From Longibacter sp051155795 (GTDB lineage: Bacteria > Bacteroidota > Rhodothermia > Rhodothermales > Salinibacteraceae), in the NCBI RefSeq assembly GCF_051155795.1, contig NZ_DAXETW010000010.1:1-64000 (forward strand): a DNA stretch of 64,000 nucleotides. Direction: 5' to 3'. Position 1 is the first letter of the stretch; each line of letters opens with the position of its first letter. A program made the position numbers and the translations under genes. Shown piece after piece: positions 34,860-43,790 of the stretch. Under the pieces are notes generated by a model. The model did not search any database. It was not told the DNA's origin and worked only from the letters and a program-made list of their open reading frames with translations.

Positions 34860-37664
34860 ATGGCGCCCAGTCTCGTTCTCTTTCTGGCGACGGCGTACCT
34901 CGGCCTCCTGTTCGCGGTGGCCTACTACGGGGACGAGCGTGCCGAGCGCGGCCGGTCGATCATCTCCAACCCGTACATCTACGCCCTCTCGCTCGCCGTC
35001 TATTGCACGGCGTGGACGTTTTATGGAAGCGTCGGACGAGCAGCGACGACCGGACTGGGGTTTCTACCCATCTACCTAGGCCCGACGCTGATGGCGCTAA
35101 TCGGCTGGATCGTCCTTCGAAAGATGGTCCGGATCAGTCAGTATCAGCGGATCACCTCGATCTCCGATTTCATCGCGTCGCGATACGGTAAGAGCGCCCG
35201 TCTTGCCGGGGTGGTGACGGTGGTGGCTGTGCTCGGGATTGTGCCGTACATTGCCCTCCAGCTTAAAGCCATTTCTACCAGTTACAACGTGCTCGTGGAG
35301 ACGCCGGGCGAGGCCGGTGCCGCGGCTGCCACGGGTCTGGCGCACGGCGGGGTAGATACGGCGCTCTGGACCTCGCTTTTCCTCGCGGTCTTCGCCATTC
35401 TGTTCGGCACGCGTCACCTCGACGTGACCGAACGTCATGAGGGGCTGGTCGCCGCCATCGCGTTCGAATCGGTCGTCAAGCTCGGCGCGTTTCTGGCTGT
35501 CGGCGCGTACGTCACCTTCGGAATGTTTGACGGCTTCGGGGATCTGTTCGCTGCCGGTGCGGCCGATCCGCTCATCCGTGAGCTGTACACGCAGACGGAT
35601 CCCGCGGGCGCGTCCGAATGGATCTGGTTGACCGGCCTCTCGATGCTGGCCTTTCTGCTATTGCCCCGACAGTTCCAGGTGGGTGTGGTTGAAAACGTGG
35701 ATGAAAGCCACATCCGCAAGGCGACATGGCTGTTTCCGCTCTACCTCTTCGCCATCAATCTTTTCGTGCTGCCGATCGCGGTGGCGGGCTTGCTCACGTT
35801 CGGCGAGAGCCAGACGGCCGATGCGTTCGTTCTATCCCTGCCGCTGGCCCAGGGGAACGAGGCGCTGGCCCTCTTTGCCTTCCTCGGCGGGCTGTCGGCG
35901 GCGACGGGCATGGTGATCGTGGCGACGACGGCCCTGAGCACGATGATCTGCAACGACCTGCTGATGCCGGCGCTCCTTCGGATCCGGTCGCTTCGCCTCG
36001 CAGAGCGGCCGCGCCTCACCGGCTTAATCCTCCGCATCCGTCGCGGCGCCATCGTCGTCGTTCTGCTGATCGGCTATGCCTACCTGAAGACCGTCGGGGA
36101 GAGCTACTCGCTCGTCTCCATTGGCCTGATCTCCTTCGTGGCCGTGGCGCAGTTCGCGCCGGCGTTCCTGGGCGGTATGTACTGGCGGCGCGGGACAAAA
36201 TATGGAGCCCTGGCGGGCATCCTCGCCGGCGCTGCCGTTTGGGGCTACACGCTCCCGCTCCCATCGCTGGTGGGGACGGGCCTCGTGCCGGACACCTTCG
36301 TGACCGACGGGCCCTTCGGGATCGCCCTCCTCCGACCGTACGCGATGTTGGGACTGGAAACGCTGCCTCACATTCCACACTCCCTCTTCTGGAGTCTCAC
36401 GGTCAACGCCGGGCTCTACGCGGTGGTCTCTCTGTTCACCACACCGTCCGTCGCCGAGCGATCGCAGGCGCATCTCTTCGTCGAGGTCTTCCGCCAGGGG
36501 GGCAGTCCCGATCCGGTGCAGCGGGCCACTGCCTCCGTCGACGACATCCGCGCGCTCCTCCAGCGATTCCTTGGTTGGCGACGCACGAAGCACGTGCTCG
36601 AGGCATACGGCGAACAGTACGATCGCAACCTGGCGGACGTCGAACAGGCAGACCAGACCCTGATCCGGCACGCAGAAAAGGCGCTGGCCGGTGCCGTCGG
36701 GGCCGCGTCGGCACAGGTCGCGGTGAGCTCCGTCGTGCAGGAGGCGCCGCTGCGCCTGCGCGAGGTATTAAGCGTGCTCGACGAAGCACAGCAGGTGCTG
36801 GCCTACAGTCGCGAACTGGAACGAAAGCAGGCAGAATTGGAGGCGACGACGCGGGACCTGAAAGAGGCTAACGAGAAGCTGAAGCAGGTCGACCGGCTCA
36901 AGGACGACTTCGTGTCCACGGTCACACATGAGCTCCGAACGCCGCTTACCGCCATCCGGGCCCTCACGGAGATTCTGCACACCAACCCCTCCCTCGGGGA
37001 AGCTGAACGAACGGAGTTCCTCGGCACGATCCAGCGGGAGACCCGCCGGCTGACCCGGCTGGTCAACCAGGTGCTGGATCTACAGCGCCTGGAGGCCGAG
37101 CCGGTCGACCTCGATACCGCCGTGCCCTTCGACGCAGTGGTGCACGACGCGGTGACGGCGATTATCCCGTCCATCGAGCAAAAGGGGGCAAGCCTCACTG
37201 TAGATGGACCCCAGGGCCCGGTGCCGGTACCCGGGGACCGAGATCGACTCATGCAGGTCGTACTCAACCTCCTGTCGAACGCCGAAACCTTCTGCCGGCA
37301 GGAGGTCCGGGTGACGCTTCGTGCAGGCGACAGCGCTGTGCTTTCGGTGGCAGACGACGGGCCCGGGATCGCGACGGATCAGCAGGACGCCATTTTCGAG
37401 AAATTCCGTCAGGTGGACACTGGAGCGACACCTGGCGGAGGAAGTGGGCTCGGTCTTGCAATTGCTCGGGATATCGTCCAGGCGCACAACGGATCGCTCG
37501 ACGTCGACAGTCGTCCCGGCGAAGGAGCAACCTTCGTTGTTCGTCTTCCGCTTCATGCCGGCGGCGCTTCGATTCCCGCCGCTGCTGAAAGCGCCGCCGA
37601 CAACTCGCGCGCGAATGCCGACTCCGCTCCATCATCGATATCATCCAGAAACCGCACGCCCTGA
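34860..37664 (+). CDS. Sensor histidine kinase with N-terminal sodium:solute symporter domain (CbrA/CrbS-like)
   Basis: From ATG 34860 the protein has 934 residues. Residues ~1-540 form an SSS (SLC5) transporter domain with about 13 helices, including YCTAWTFYGSVGRAATTGLGF and SISDFIASRYGK. Residues ~560-640 contain the link region typical of CbrA-type kinases (LAGAVGAASAQVAV) and a coiled coil to ~685. The kinase core has His690 in VTHELRTPLTAIR, an N box near QVVLNLLSNAETF, and G boxes VADDGPGI and GGGSGLGLAIA. It lacks the PAS domain usual in CrbS. Located in the inner membrane, it probably couples carboxylate binding or transport to signalling. The cognate receiver follows after 2 bases. 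Confidence 0.93.
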   Translation: MAPSLVLFLATAYLGLLFAVAYYGDERAERGRSIISNPYIYALSLAVYCTAWTFYGSVGRAATTGLGFLPIYLGPTLMALIGWIVLRKMVRISQYQRITSISDFIASRYGKSARLAGVVTVVAVLGIVPYIALQLKAISTSYNVLVETPGEAGAAAATGLAHGGVDTALWTSLFLAVFAILFGTRHLDVTERHEGLVAAIAFESVVKLGAFLAVGAYVTFGMFDGFGDLFAAGAADPLIRELYTQTDPAGASEWIWLTGLSMLAFLLLPRQFQVGVVENVDESHIRKATWLFPLYLFAINLFVLPIAVAGLLTFGESQTADAFVLSLPLAQGNEALALFAFLGGLSAATGMVIVATTALSTMICNDLLMPALLRIRSLRLAERPRLTGLILRIRRGAIVVVLLIGYAYLKTVGESYSLVSIGLISFVAVAQFAPAFLGGMYWRRGTKYGALAGILAGAAVWGYTLPLPSLVGTGLVPDTFVTDGPFGIALLRPYAMLGLETLPHIPHSLFWSLTVNAGLYAVVSLFTTPSVAERSQAHLFVEVFRQGGSPDPVQRATASVDDIRALLQRFLGWRRTKHVLEAYGEQYDRNLADVEQADQTLIRHAEKALAGAVGAASAQVAVSSVVQEAPLRLREVLSVLDEAQQVLAYSRELERKQAELEATTRDLKEANEKLKQVDRLKDDFVSTVTHELRTPLTAIRALTEILHTNPSLGEAERTEFLGTIQRETRRLTRLVNQVLDLQRLEAEPVDLDTAVPFDAVVHDAVTAIIPSIEQKGASLTVDGPQGPVPVPGDRDRLMQVVLNLLSNAETFCRQEVRVTLRAGDSAVLSVADDGPGIATDQQDAIFEKFRQVDTGATPGGGSGLGLAIARDIVQAHNGSLDVDSRPGEGATFVVRLPLHAGGASIPAAAESAADNSRANADSAPSSISSRNRTP

Positions 37665-37666
37665 CC

Positions 37667-38089
37667 ATGTCCGAAGACACCGGTAGCTCCCTGGCCCAAG
37701 ATGCTGTCTCCGAGCCCGTCGGGAGAAGTGTGCTCATCGTCGACGATGAGCCGAGCATCGTTGCCCCGCTCAAATTCCTCATGCAGCAGCAGAACCATCA
37801 CGTCAGGGTTGTGTCGTCCGGCGACGCTGTGATTCCTGCGATGGAGGCGAAACGGCCGGATCTCGTGCTGCTCGATGTCATGCTCCCGGAGGTCAGCGGC
37901 TACGAGCTCTGCGCGATGATTCGCGACCGGGAGGCGTGGAGTGACGTCAAAATTATCATGCTCACCGTCAAGAGCCGCGAGGCGGACGTAGAAAAGGGAA
38001 GATCGGTGGGGGCGGACGCGTACATCACGAAGCCATTCGGCATACAGGATGTGATCGAGACGTCGAACCGGCTTCTTCGGACGTCGTAA
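37667..38089 (+). CDS. Single-domain response regulator
   Basis: A 140-residue CheY-like receiver: acidic pocket Asp26-Asp27 in LIVDDEP, phosphoacceptor Asp70 in LLLDVMLP, Thr in MLTVKSRE and Lys in AYITKPFG. No output domain follows. The start is 2 bases after the stop of the SSS-histidine kinase, so the two are surely co-transcribed and cognate. A receiver without a DNA-binding domain must act through protein contact, dimerisation or phosphotransfer; the adjacent kinase-like protein at 38101 is one candidate partner. Confidence 0.93.
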   Translation: MSEDTGSSLAQDAVSEPVGRSVLIVDDEPSIVAPLKFLMQQQNHHVRVVSSGDAVIPAMEAKRPDLVLLDVMLPEVSGYELCAMIRDREAWSDVKIIMLTVKSREADVEKGRSVGADAYITKPFGIQDVIETSNRLLRTS

Positions 38090-38100
38090 CGGCTATCATC

Positions 38101-39207
38101 GTGCAGCCTCTGGGCGCTCTACCTTCGTGCATTTCTCCTCTATCCGTCGGCCTCCCCGTGCCTTCCGACGCTCCATCTACATCTTCCTCCGAAACGGTTC
38201 CGGACGACGTTGCCCGTGCCCTGATGCGCGCACTCGACGGGGCCGTCCTCGTGTGCAACAGGCAGGGAACGATCGTCCGGGCGGATCAGAAGGCAGCGTC
38301 GCTTCTGCAGGGCCGTGCTGTTTCAGGTACCGATGTGCTCACGCTCTTTTCGCACGGTGAGGTGGCCGGTTGGTTTGAACCGGTCCCGCCTGCGGAGCAA
38401 CACCAGGACGGGCCGGGCGCGACCCGATCGTGTATGGCGCGGGTGGTGGATGGGCCGTGGGTTCGGATCATCTGCCACGAGGCGGGACCCAGCCATATAA
38501 TGCTTCAAATCCAGCGAGAAATACCGTCTCCGGCCACCGTTTCGCACGAGGTGCTTCGCGATCTCATCGAGACGCTGCGAGGGCCGCTCGCGAGCGCTCG
38601 TGCAGCAGCGGAAACCATGGCGCTCTATCCCGCGATGGACCCATCGACCGCGGCACAGTTCGTCGAGATCATCGAACAGCAGACGTCGGTTCTGTCCGAT
38701 CGACTCGATTCCGCCGTGGAGGCGTATGCATCTCTGTACCGGGAGGAAGGACCGCTGCAGCGCGTGCCGGCGGTTGTTTTTGGCAAGGCGATTCGGGAGC
38801 GACTGTCCGACGAGCTGTCAATCGAGGTGAGTGTTTCTACAGGGGAGGGGACGGATGTCCTGACGCTCTTGCTGGATGCGCGGGCGATGACCGAGGCGCT
38901 CGTGTTGCTTGCACAGCGGATCGAAAACGCATCCCGTTGCGAGCAACTGGCCCTTCGCGTGGGTCGTGTTCGTTCGCTGGCGGCCATCGATATCGGGTGG
39001 GAAGGAGGAAGCATCACCCGCTCGCGCGTCGATGGATGGCAGGCGTCCATTGTCGGGTGGGAGGGCGCGCTGGTTCGGATGACGCTCGCCGACGTCCTGA
39101 ACCACCACGACGCTCAGATTGTCGTCGAGAATGAGGGGGAAGGGCAGCGTATCCGGGTGCTTCTGCCCGCCGCGGCTCCAGAGGGGGGTACCGGGGACGC
39201 CGCGTAG
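38101..39207 (+). CDS. PAS protein with a degenerate histidine-kinase core (putative pseudokinase)
   Basis: A 368-residue protein opening with GTG 38101, 11 bases after the receiver gene. Residues ~36-140 read as a PAS domain (LDGAVLVCNRQGTIVRADQKA). Residues ~150-215 look like a dimerisation helix pair, LRDLIETLRGPLASARAAAETM, where Glu157 takes the place of the phosphoacceptor His of HELRTPLAS. The C-terminal part resembles the end of a HATPase domain (LADVLNHHDAQIVVENEGEGQRIRVLLP) but has no N-box Asn and no DxGxG or GxGL loops. It is most likely catalytically inactive and serves as a scaffold or receiver-binding partner. No membrane segment. Alternative starts exist at GTG 38128 and 38158. 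Confidence 0.72.
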   Translation: MQPLGALPSCISPLSVGLPVPSDAPSTSSSETVPDDVARALMRALDGAVLVCNRQGTIVRADQKAASLLQGRAVSGTDVLTLFSHGEVAGWFEPVPPAEQHQDGPGATRSCMARVVDGPWVRIICHEAGPSHIMLQIQREIPSPATVSHEVLRDLIETLRGPLASARAAAETMALYPAMDPSTAAQFVEIIEQQTSVLSDRLDSAVEAYASLYREEGPLQRVPAVVFGKAIRERLSDELSIEVSVSTGEGTDVLTLLLDARAMTEALVLLAQRIENASRCEQLALRVGRVRSLAAIDIGWEGGSITRSRVDGWQASIVGWEGALVRMTLADVLNHHDAQIVVENEGEGQRIRVLLPAAAPEGGTGDAA

Positions 39208-39722
39208 GAGGATCCCCTACGCGGTGCGCCAACCCCCTCCCCGCACGATAGAAGGCAGACTGATCCTGTGCAGGTGCCGTGAAGTAAGGGCTATCTTCTA
39301 CTGAATGGTCTTCCGTGCCGGGGCATTTGGCGGCGCGTACGGCCAGCCATTGCGGCCTTCCGCCTGCGCGTCGGTGCGCTTATGGTGTTGCGCTGGCGTC
39401 GAGCCGCTCGTGTCGCCTCTCTGCGTCGGGCTCCGAATACCTACTCGGTGCCGGGGCGTTCACCTTCCTTGGCGAATGCGGCGCAATGCCCGCCGTCTTG
39501 ACGTCGGATTGCACCCGGGTGTCCGGTTTCCCCATGATCGCCGTGAGCGGAAAAACTTCACAGAGCCCTTGCAACAGTCCGTTCCAGCTATTACGTTTTG
39601 GTAAACTATTCAAGGAAGCGCTTCCGGCTGGGCGGACTGAGGGCGCTATGGACACCATATTCCAGCAAGACATTGCTGGATAGTAATTAAAGCACATTGT
39701 CTCACCACGACCCCATTTTGTC
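39208..39722. other. Regulatory intergenic region upstream of acs
   Basis: About 515 bases without a convincing gene; a 122-codon frame from 39315 has no similarity and atypical composition. AT content rises from 39590 to 39710 and includes TAGTAATTAAAGC. A perfect inverted repeat lies at 39661-39680. The acs promoter is expected here. Confidence 0.55.
39661..39680. promoter_or_regulatory. Palindromic operator candidate upstream of acs
   Basis: Perfect 7-bp arms TCCAGCA and TGCTGGA separated by AGACAT, centred about 52 bases before the acs start and directly beside the AT-rich TAGTAATTAA stretch. The size and position fit a dimeric regulator site. No specific factor can be named. Confidence 0.5.
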
Positions 39723-41720
39723 ATGGCAGAGCAGGACACGCAAGTAACAGCGGCCTATTCCGGAAGCGACGAGGTGTATGAACCGTCGGAGGCGTTTCGG
39801 TCCGACGCACACGTCGGATCGCTTGAAGAGTACGAGGAGATGTGGCAGCGGTCCGTTGATGAGCCCGAGGCGTTCTGGCGGGAGTGTGCGGATCGGATCG
39901 ACTGGTTCGAGCCGTTTGAGACGGTCAAGAACGTGTCGTTTGAGCCTCGAAACGTGAGCATCAAATGGTACGAGGAGGGCGTCCTGAACGCGTGCCACAA
40001 CGCCGTGGATCGCCACCTCGACGACCGCGCAGACCAGACGGCGCTGATTTACGAACCGAACGACCCCGCCACGGAAGAGGCGGAGCACATCACGTACGCC
40101 GACCTGCACGAGAATGTCTGCCGGTTTGCCAACATCCTCAAAAAGCACGGCGTCGAAAAGGGCGATCGCGTCACGATTTACCTCCCGATGATTCCGGAGG
40201 CGGCGTATGCGATGCTTGCCTGTGCGCGGATCGGGGCGCCGCACTCGGTTGTCTTCGCCGGTTTCTCCCCGGATTCGCTCGCCGACCGCATCCTCGACTG
40301 CGAGTCCACCTTCCTGATCACGGCCGACGAGGGTGTTCGTGCGGAGAAGAAGGTGCCGCTCAAGGACAACGCCGACGCGGCGCTTGAGCAGTGCCCGGAC
40401 GTGGACACCGTGCTCGTGGTTCAGCGAACGGGCGGCGACATCGACTGGACGGAGGGCCGGGATGTCTGGTATCACGACGAGCGTGCGTCAGTGGACGCCG
40501 AGTGCCCCTGCGAGCCGATGAGCGCCGAAGATCCGTTGTTCATCCTCTACACGTCCGGCTCTACCGGGAAGCCCAAGGGAGTGATGCATACTACGGGCGG
40601 CTACTGCGTGTACACCAGCCTCACGCATGAGTACGTCTTCGACTATCACGAGGGCGACGTCTTCTGGTGTACGGCCGACGTCGGGTGGATTACCGGCCAC
40701 AGCTACATCGTCTACGGGCCGCTCATCAACGGCGCGACACAAGTCTTTTTCGAGGGAACGCCCACGTACCCGGATGCCGCCCGTTTATGGGAAGTGGTCG
40801 ACAAGCATGATGTCAACATCTTCTACACCGCACCGACCGCCATCCGAGCGCTGATGCGCCAGGGTGATGGGTTCGTCGAGCGAACAGATCGCTCGTCCCT
40901 GCGCGTGCTGGGCACGGTCGGGGAGCCGATCAATCCAGAGGCGTGGCGATGGTATTACAACAAGGTCGGGAACGGGAACTGCCCGATCGTCGACACCTGG
41001 TGGCAGACGGAAACAGGCGGCGTCATGATTACGCCGCTACCGGGTGCGGTAGCGCAGAAACCGGGGGCTGCGTCCAAGCCGTTTTTCGGCATCAAGCCGG
41101 AGGTGGTGGACACCGCCGGCACCGTTCAGGAGGGGGCATGCGAAGGCATTCTGACTATTGCCGACTCCTGGCCGGGGCAAATGCGGACGGTCTACAGGAA
41201 CCATGATCGCTTCCAGAACACCTACTTCTCGCAGTATCCGGGCAAATACTTCACTGGAGACGGTTGTCGCCGTGACGACGACGGGTACTACTGGATTACG
41301 GGGCGCGTGGACGACGTGCTGAACGTGAGCGGCCACCGCATCGGTACGGCCGAACTCGAGAGTGCGCTTGTCGCACACGATCAGGTGGCGGAGGCCGCCG
41401 TCGTGGGCTTCCCTCACGAGGTAAAGGGGCAGGGCATTTACGCCTACGTGACGCTGCTGAAGGACGTGGACCCAAGCGAGGAGCTCCGGGACGAGCTTGT
41501 TCAATACGTCCGGGAGCATATCGGTCCGATCGCCAAACCGGACTTCATCCAGTTCACGCCGTCCCTCCCGAAGACGCGGTCGGGGAAGATCATGCGTCGA
41601 ATCATTCGCAAGATCGCCGCTGGCGAATTCGATGATCTCGGCGATACGTCAACCCTTGCGGACCCGGGTGTGGTCGAAGAGCTGATCGACGAACGCAGGG
41701 GAATGTCGAACGGGGCGTAA
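39723..41720 (+). CDS. acs: Acetyl-CoA synthetase
   Basis: A 665-residue AMP-forming acetate-CoA ligase, usual length. Motifs: YTSGSTGKPKGVMHTTGGY (P-loop, about 278-296), WCTADVGWITGHSYIVYGPL, TWWQTETGG with the Trp that restricts the pocket to acetate, YFTGDGCRRD, GRVDDVLNVSGHRI, and LPKTRSGKIMRR with the catalytic Lys that is reversibly acetylated in other bacteria. Flanked by the kinase module upstream and a porin and SSS symporter downstream, it is the metabolic core of the locus. It converts imported acetate to acetyl-CoA in the cytoplasm. Confidence 0.96.
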   Translation: MAEQDTQVTAAYSGSDEVYEPSEAFRSDAHVGSLEEYEEMWQRSVDEPEAFWRECADRIDWFEPFETVKNVSFEPRNVSIKWYEEGVLNACHNAVDRHLDDRADQTALIYEPNDPATEEAEHITYADLHENVCRFANILKKHGVEKGDRVTIYLPMIPEAAYAMLACARIGAPHSVVFAGFSPDSLADRILDCESTFLITADEGVRAEKKVPLKDNADAALEQCPDVDTVLVVQRTGGDIDWTEGRDVWYHDERASVDAECPCEPMSAEDPLFILYTSGSTGKPKGVMHTTGGYCVYTSLTHEYVFDYHEGDVFWCTADVGWITGHSYIVYGPLINGATQVFFEGTPTYPDAARLWEVVDKHDVNIFYTAPTAIRALMRQGDGFVERTDRSSLRVLGTVGEPINPEAWRWYYNKVGNGNCPIVDTWWQTETGGVMITPLPGAVAQKPGAASKPFFGIKPEVVDTAGTVQEGACEGILTIADSWPGQMRTVYRNHDRFQNTYFSQYPGKYFTGDGCRRDDDGYYWITGRVDDVLNVSGHRIGTAELESALVAHDQVAEAAVVGFPHEVKGQGIYAYVTLLKDVDPSEELRDELVQYVREHIGPIAKPDFIQFTPSLPKTRSGKIMRRIIRKIAAGEFDDLGDTSTLADPGVVEELIDERRGMSNGA

Positions 41721-41808
41721 CGCCTGAGCATCGCGAGCTGCCGGTTGCCGCCGGGGCGCGCGACGCTCCGTCTCGCGCTGAATTCAGAGCCGTCATTTTC
41801 ATAACAAA

Positions 41809-41853
41809 AGAACGCTTCGTCCCGCGGGTGGAGCCGGAAGGACGAAGCGTTCT
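41809..41853. terminator. Long inverted repeat after acs
   Basis: Perfect 13-bp arms AGAACGCTTCGTC (41809-41821) and GACGAAGCGTTCT (41841-41853) with a 19-base loop. A-rich bases precede and TGATATAT follows. About 90 bases past the acs stop; likely a terminator or processing hairpin between acs and the porin gene. Confidence 0.7.
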
Positions 41854-41977
41854 GATATATTCCCATCGATGGATCCGAGCCCGTGCGTTGCCGCGCATCG
41901 GCTCGGTGTCCAGATGAAGGGAAGCGGGTCCTTATCGAACTCGTTTCTCAGATCACCCTTTTTCGGATCATCTAAGA

Positions 41978-43264
41978 ATGTACGATATGGACGCCATAGA
42001 AAAACAAACGCTCCCCTCATGGGGCGGTTTCGGCTCGTTTCTCATCGCTGTCCTCCTTCTGATGCCCGGCGCGGCCGTAGCGCAGGAAGCCGATGAGGGA
42101 CCGACGTTTGAAGTCAACGGCTTCATCAAGAGTGAGTACCTGTACGACACGCGGCAGGTCGTCACGGCGCGAAACGAAGACTTTCTGCTGTACCCGGTCG
42201 AAGATGCAGATCCGGATGGTGACGATGCCACCGATACGGACAACCTCTCCGGCTTTCAACTCTTCTCACGAATCAGCCTGGGCATCAGTGACCTCCCGGA
42301 GGCGCTTGGTGCGGACGTGACCGGCTACATGGAGGCCGACTTTTTCGGTCCCGGCACGGTCACGGACGACGTCGGACAGGAAAATATTTTCCGTCTCCGC
42401 CGCGCGTTCGCCAACATGGTATGGGAGAATCGCGAGGTCAAGTTCGGCCTGGAGTGGTCTCCGCTGTTCACGCTTGGGGCCTATCCGCACACGGTGGCTA
42501 CCGAAGCCGGCGCGCCTTACAACCCGTTCGGGCGTCAGCCGATGGTCAAGTTCACCCTCAAGCCCGGCAACTTTCGTCTCGTCGGGATCACGTCCTGGCA
42601 GTTTGACGCCTTCCGGGAAGCGGATTTCCAGGGGACCAACGGGCTCGATCAGCAGCAGCAGTCGGCATTGCCCGGCCTGCACGGACACGTCCAATACGAC
42701 GGGGACAACGGCTTCTTCGCCGGGGCGGGCGGATACGTCCGCTGGCTGCGCCCGGTCGCAACGGGGGAACGGTTTCCGCTGGGCGCCGGCACTGCCTACA
42801 TCGCCTATTCCACCGACGCTGTCGCTGTTCGGGCGAAGGGCATCTACGGCAGTACCCGCGACCACGTGATGCCGGGCGGCTACATCTACGACGCCGGTGC
42901 CGATCCGAACGGGGACTTTGTGTCCGACGCCTTCTCGCAACTCAATACCGCATCGGGCTGGTTCGAGATCGAGAAGAAGGGGACGGTTGCACCCGGACTA
43001 TTCCTGGGCTACCTGGCGGCGCTCGGGTCATCTGAAACCGTACAGGGGAGCGTGATCGACGCGACTCGTTCACCGGACCTCAAGCGCGTGTTCGACATCT
43101 CGCCTCGGCTCGCGCTGAATTACGGCGCCATGCGGTTCGCCTTCGAGATGCAGTTTACGAACGCGACCTACGCGGCAGCGCTCGATGAAAACTATGCGCC
43201 GAGTGGGGACACGGACGATGTGCTGAATGTCCGTAGCAACTTCACTGTTTTCCTGTTCTTTTAA
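41978..43264 (+). CDS. Outer-membrane porin
   Basis: A 428-residue beta-barrel protein. A signal peptide (FLIAVLLLMPGAAVA, cleavage before QEAD) is followed by alternating amphipathic strands, for example FEVNGFIKSEYLYDT, FQLFSRISLGISD and VKFGLEWSPLF, and it ends in ..SNFTVFLFF with the C-terminal Phe needed for barrel assembly. It resembles DcaP/OprP-like trimeric porins used for organic acids. Lying between acs and the SSS symporter, it probably lets acetate or related acids cross the outer membrane. ATG 41987 is an alternative start. Confidence 0.8.
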   Translation: MYDMDAIEKQTLPSWGGFGSFLIAVLLLMPGAAVAQEADEGPTFEVNGFIKSEYLYDTRQVVTARNEDFLLYPVEDADPDGDDATDTDNLSGFQLFSRISLGISDLPEALGADVTGYMEADFFGPGTVTDDVGQENIFRLRRAFANMVWENREVKFGLEWSPLFTLGAYPHTVATEAGAPYNPFGRQPMVKFTLKPGNFRLVGITSWQFDAFREADFQGTNGLDQQQQSALPGLHGHVQYDGDNGFFAGAGGYVRWLRPVATGERFPLGAGTAYIAYSTDAVAVRAKGIYGSTRDHVMPGGYIYDAGADPNGDFVSDAFSQLNTASGWFEIEKKGTVAPGLFLGYLAALGSSETVQGSVIDATRSPDLKRVFDISPRLALNYGAMRFAFEMQFTNATYAAALDENYAPSGDTDDVLNVRSNFTVFLFF

Positions 43265-43292
43265 ACCCGCCGGTCGCGACCGCGAGCTTGCG

Positions 43293-43320
43293 CCGGGGCC
43301 GGCAATCGTGCCGGTCCCGG
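43293..43320. terminator. GC-rich hairpin after the porin gene
   Basis: Arms CCGGGGCCGGCA and TGCCGGTCCCGG pair over 12 bp with one G-T, closed by the tetraloop ATCG. Located 28 bases past the stop. No T tract, so it may attenuate rather than end transcription into the symporter genes. Confidence 0.6.
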
Positions 43321-43440
43321 CCGGGTCGCCACCGGGCCTGAGCGTTTCGCCTCCTTTGCGCAGAACGAATTGATTACAGAGACACACGTGTTGCCGCAGA
43401 TCCATCCTCCCATCATCGACTTGCACAGGACTGTAAACCC

Positions 43441-43737
43441 ATGTCTGACCCGTCAATCGACCGCGTCACCTACTGGCGCACCCAGATTCGCCGGACCGCC
43501 ATCCTTCTCGGGGTCTGGTTCATCGTCGGCTTCGTGATGAGCATCTTCCTCGCTGAACCCCTGAACAGTTTCAGCTTCGGCGGGGTGCCGTTCGGATTCT
43601 GGATGGCCCAACAGGGCAGCATCTTCGTGTTCATCAGCCTGATTCTGATCTACACGCTTGCGTCCAATCAGCTCGATCGGGAGGCCGGTGTCGAAGAAAC
43701 GGACGACACCACCTCCGCTGCCGGCACCGGTCACTGA
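43441..43737 (+). CDS. DUF4212 family small subunit of a sodium:solute symporter
   Basis: A 98-residue membrane protein with two helices. YWRTQIRRTAILLGVWFIVGFV, then FGGVPFGFWMAQQGSIFVFI, is the DUF4212 pattern. Such proteins always precede an SSS transporter of the acetate/carboxylate group, as here (gene at 43791). It probably stabilises or modulates that transporter. The acidic and Thr-rich tail is cytoplasmic. Confidence 0.92.
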   Translation: MSDPSIDRVTYWRTQIRRTAILLGVWFIVGFVMSIFLAEPLNSFSFGGVPFGFWMAQQGSIFVFISLILIYTLASNQLDREAGVEETDDTTSAAGTGH

Positions 43738-43790
43738 TGCTCGCCACCGCCCGCCCTTCGCTTTTCATCATCTGACGACCGAATGATCCC

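Noticed and set aside
35726..36871. 381-codon plus-strand frame
   Set aside because: Alternative frame inside the SSS-histidine kinase gene; Arg-rich and without membrane helices or motifs.
39315..39683. 122-codon plus-strand frame before acs
   Set aside because: Composition unlike neighbouring genes (Ser, Cys and Ala rich) and it runs through the putative operator.
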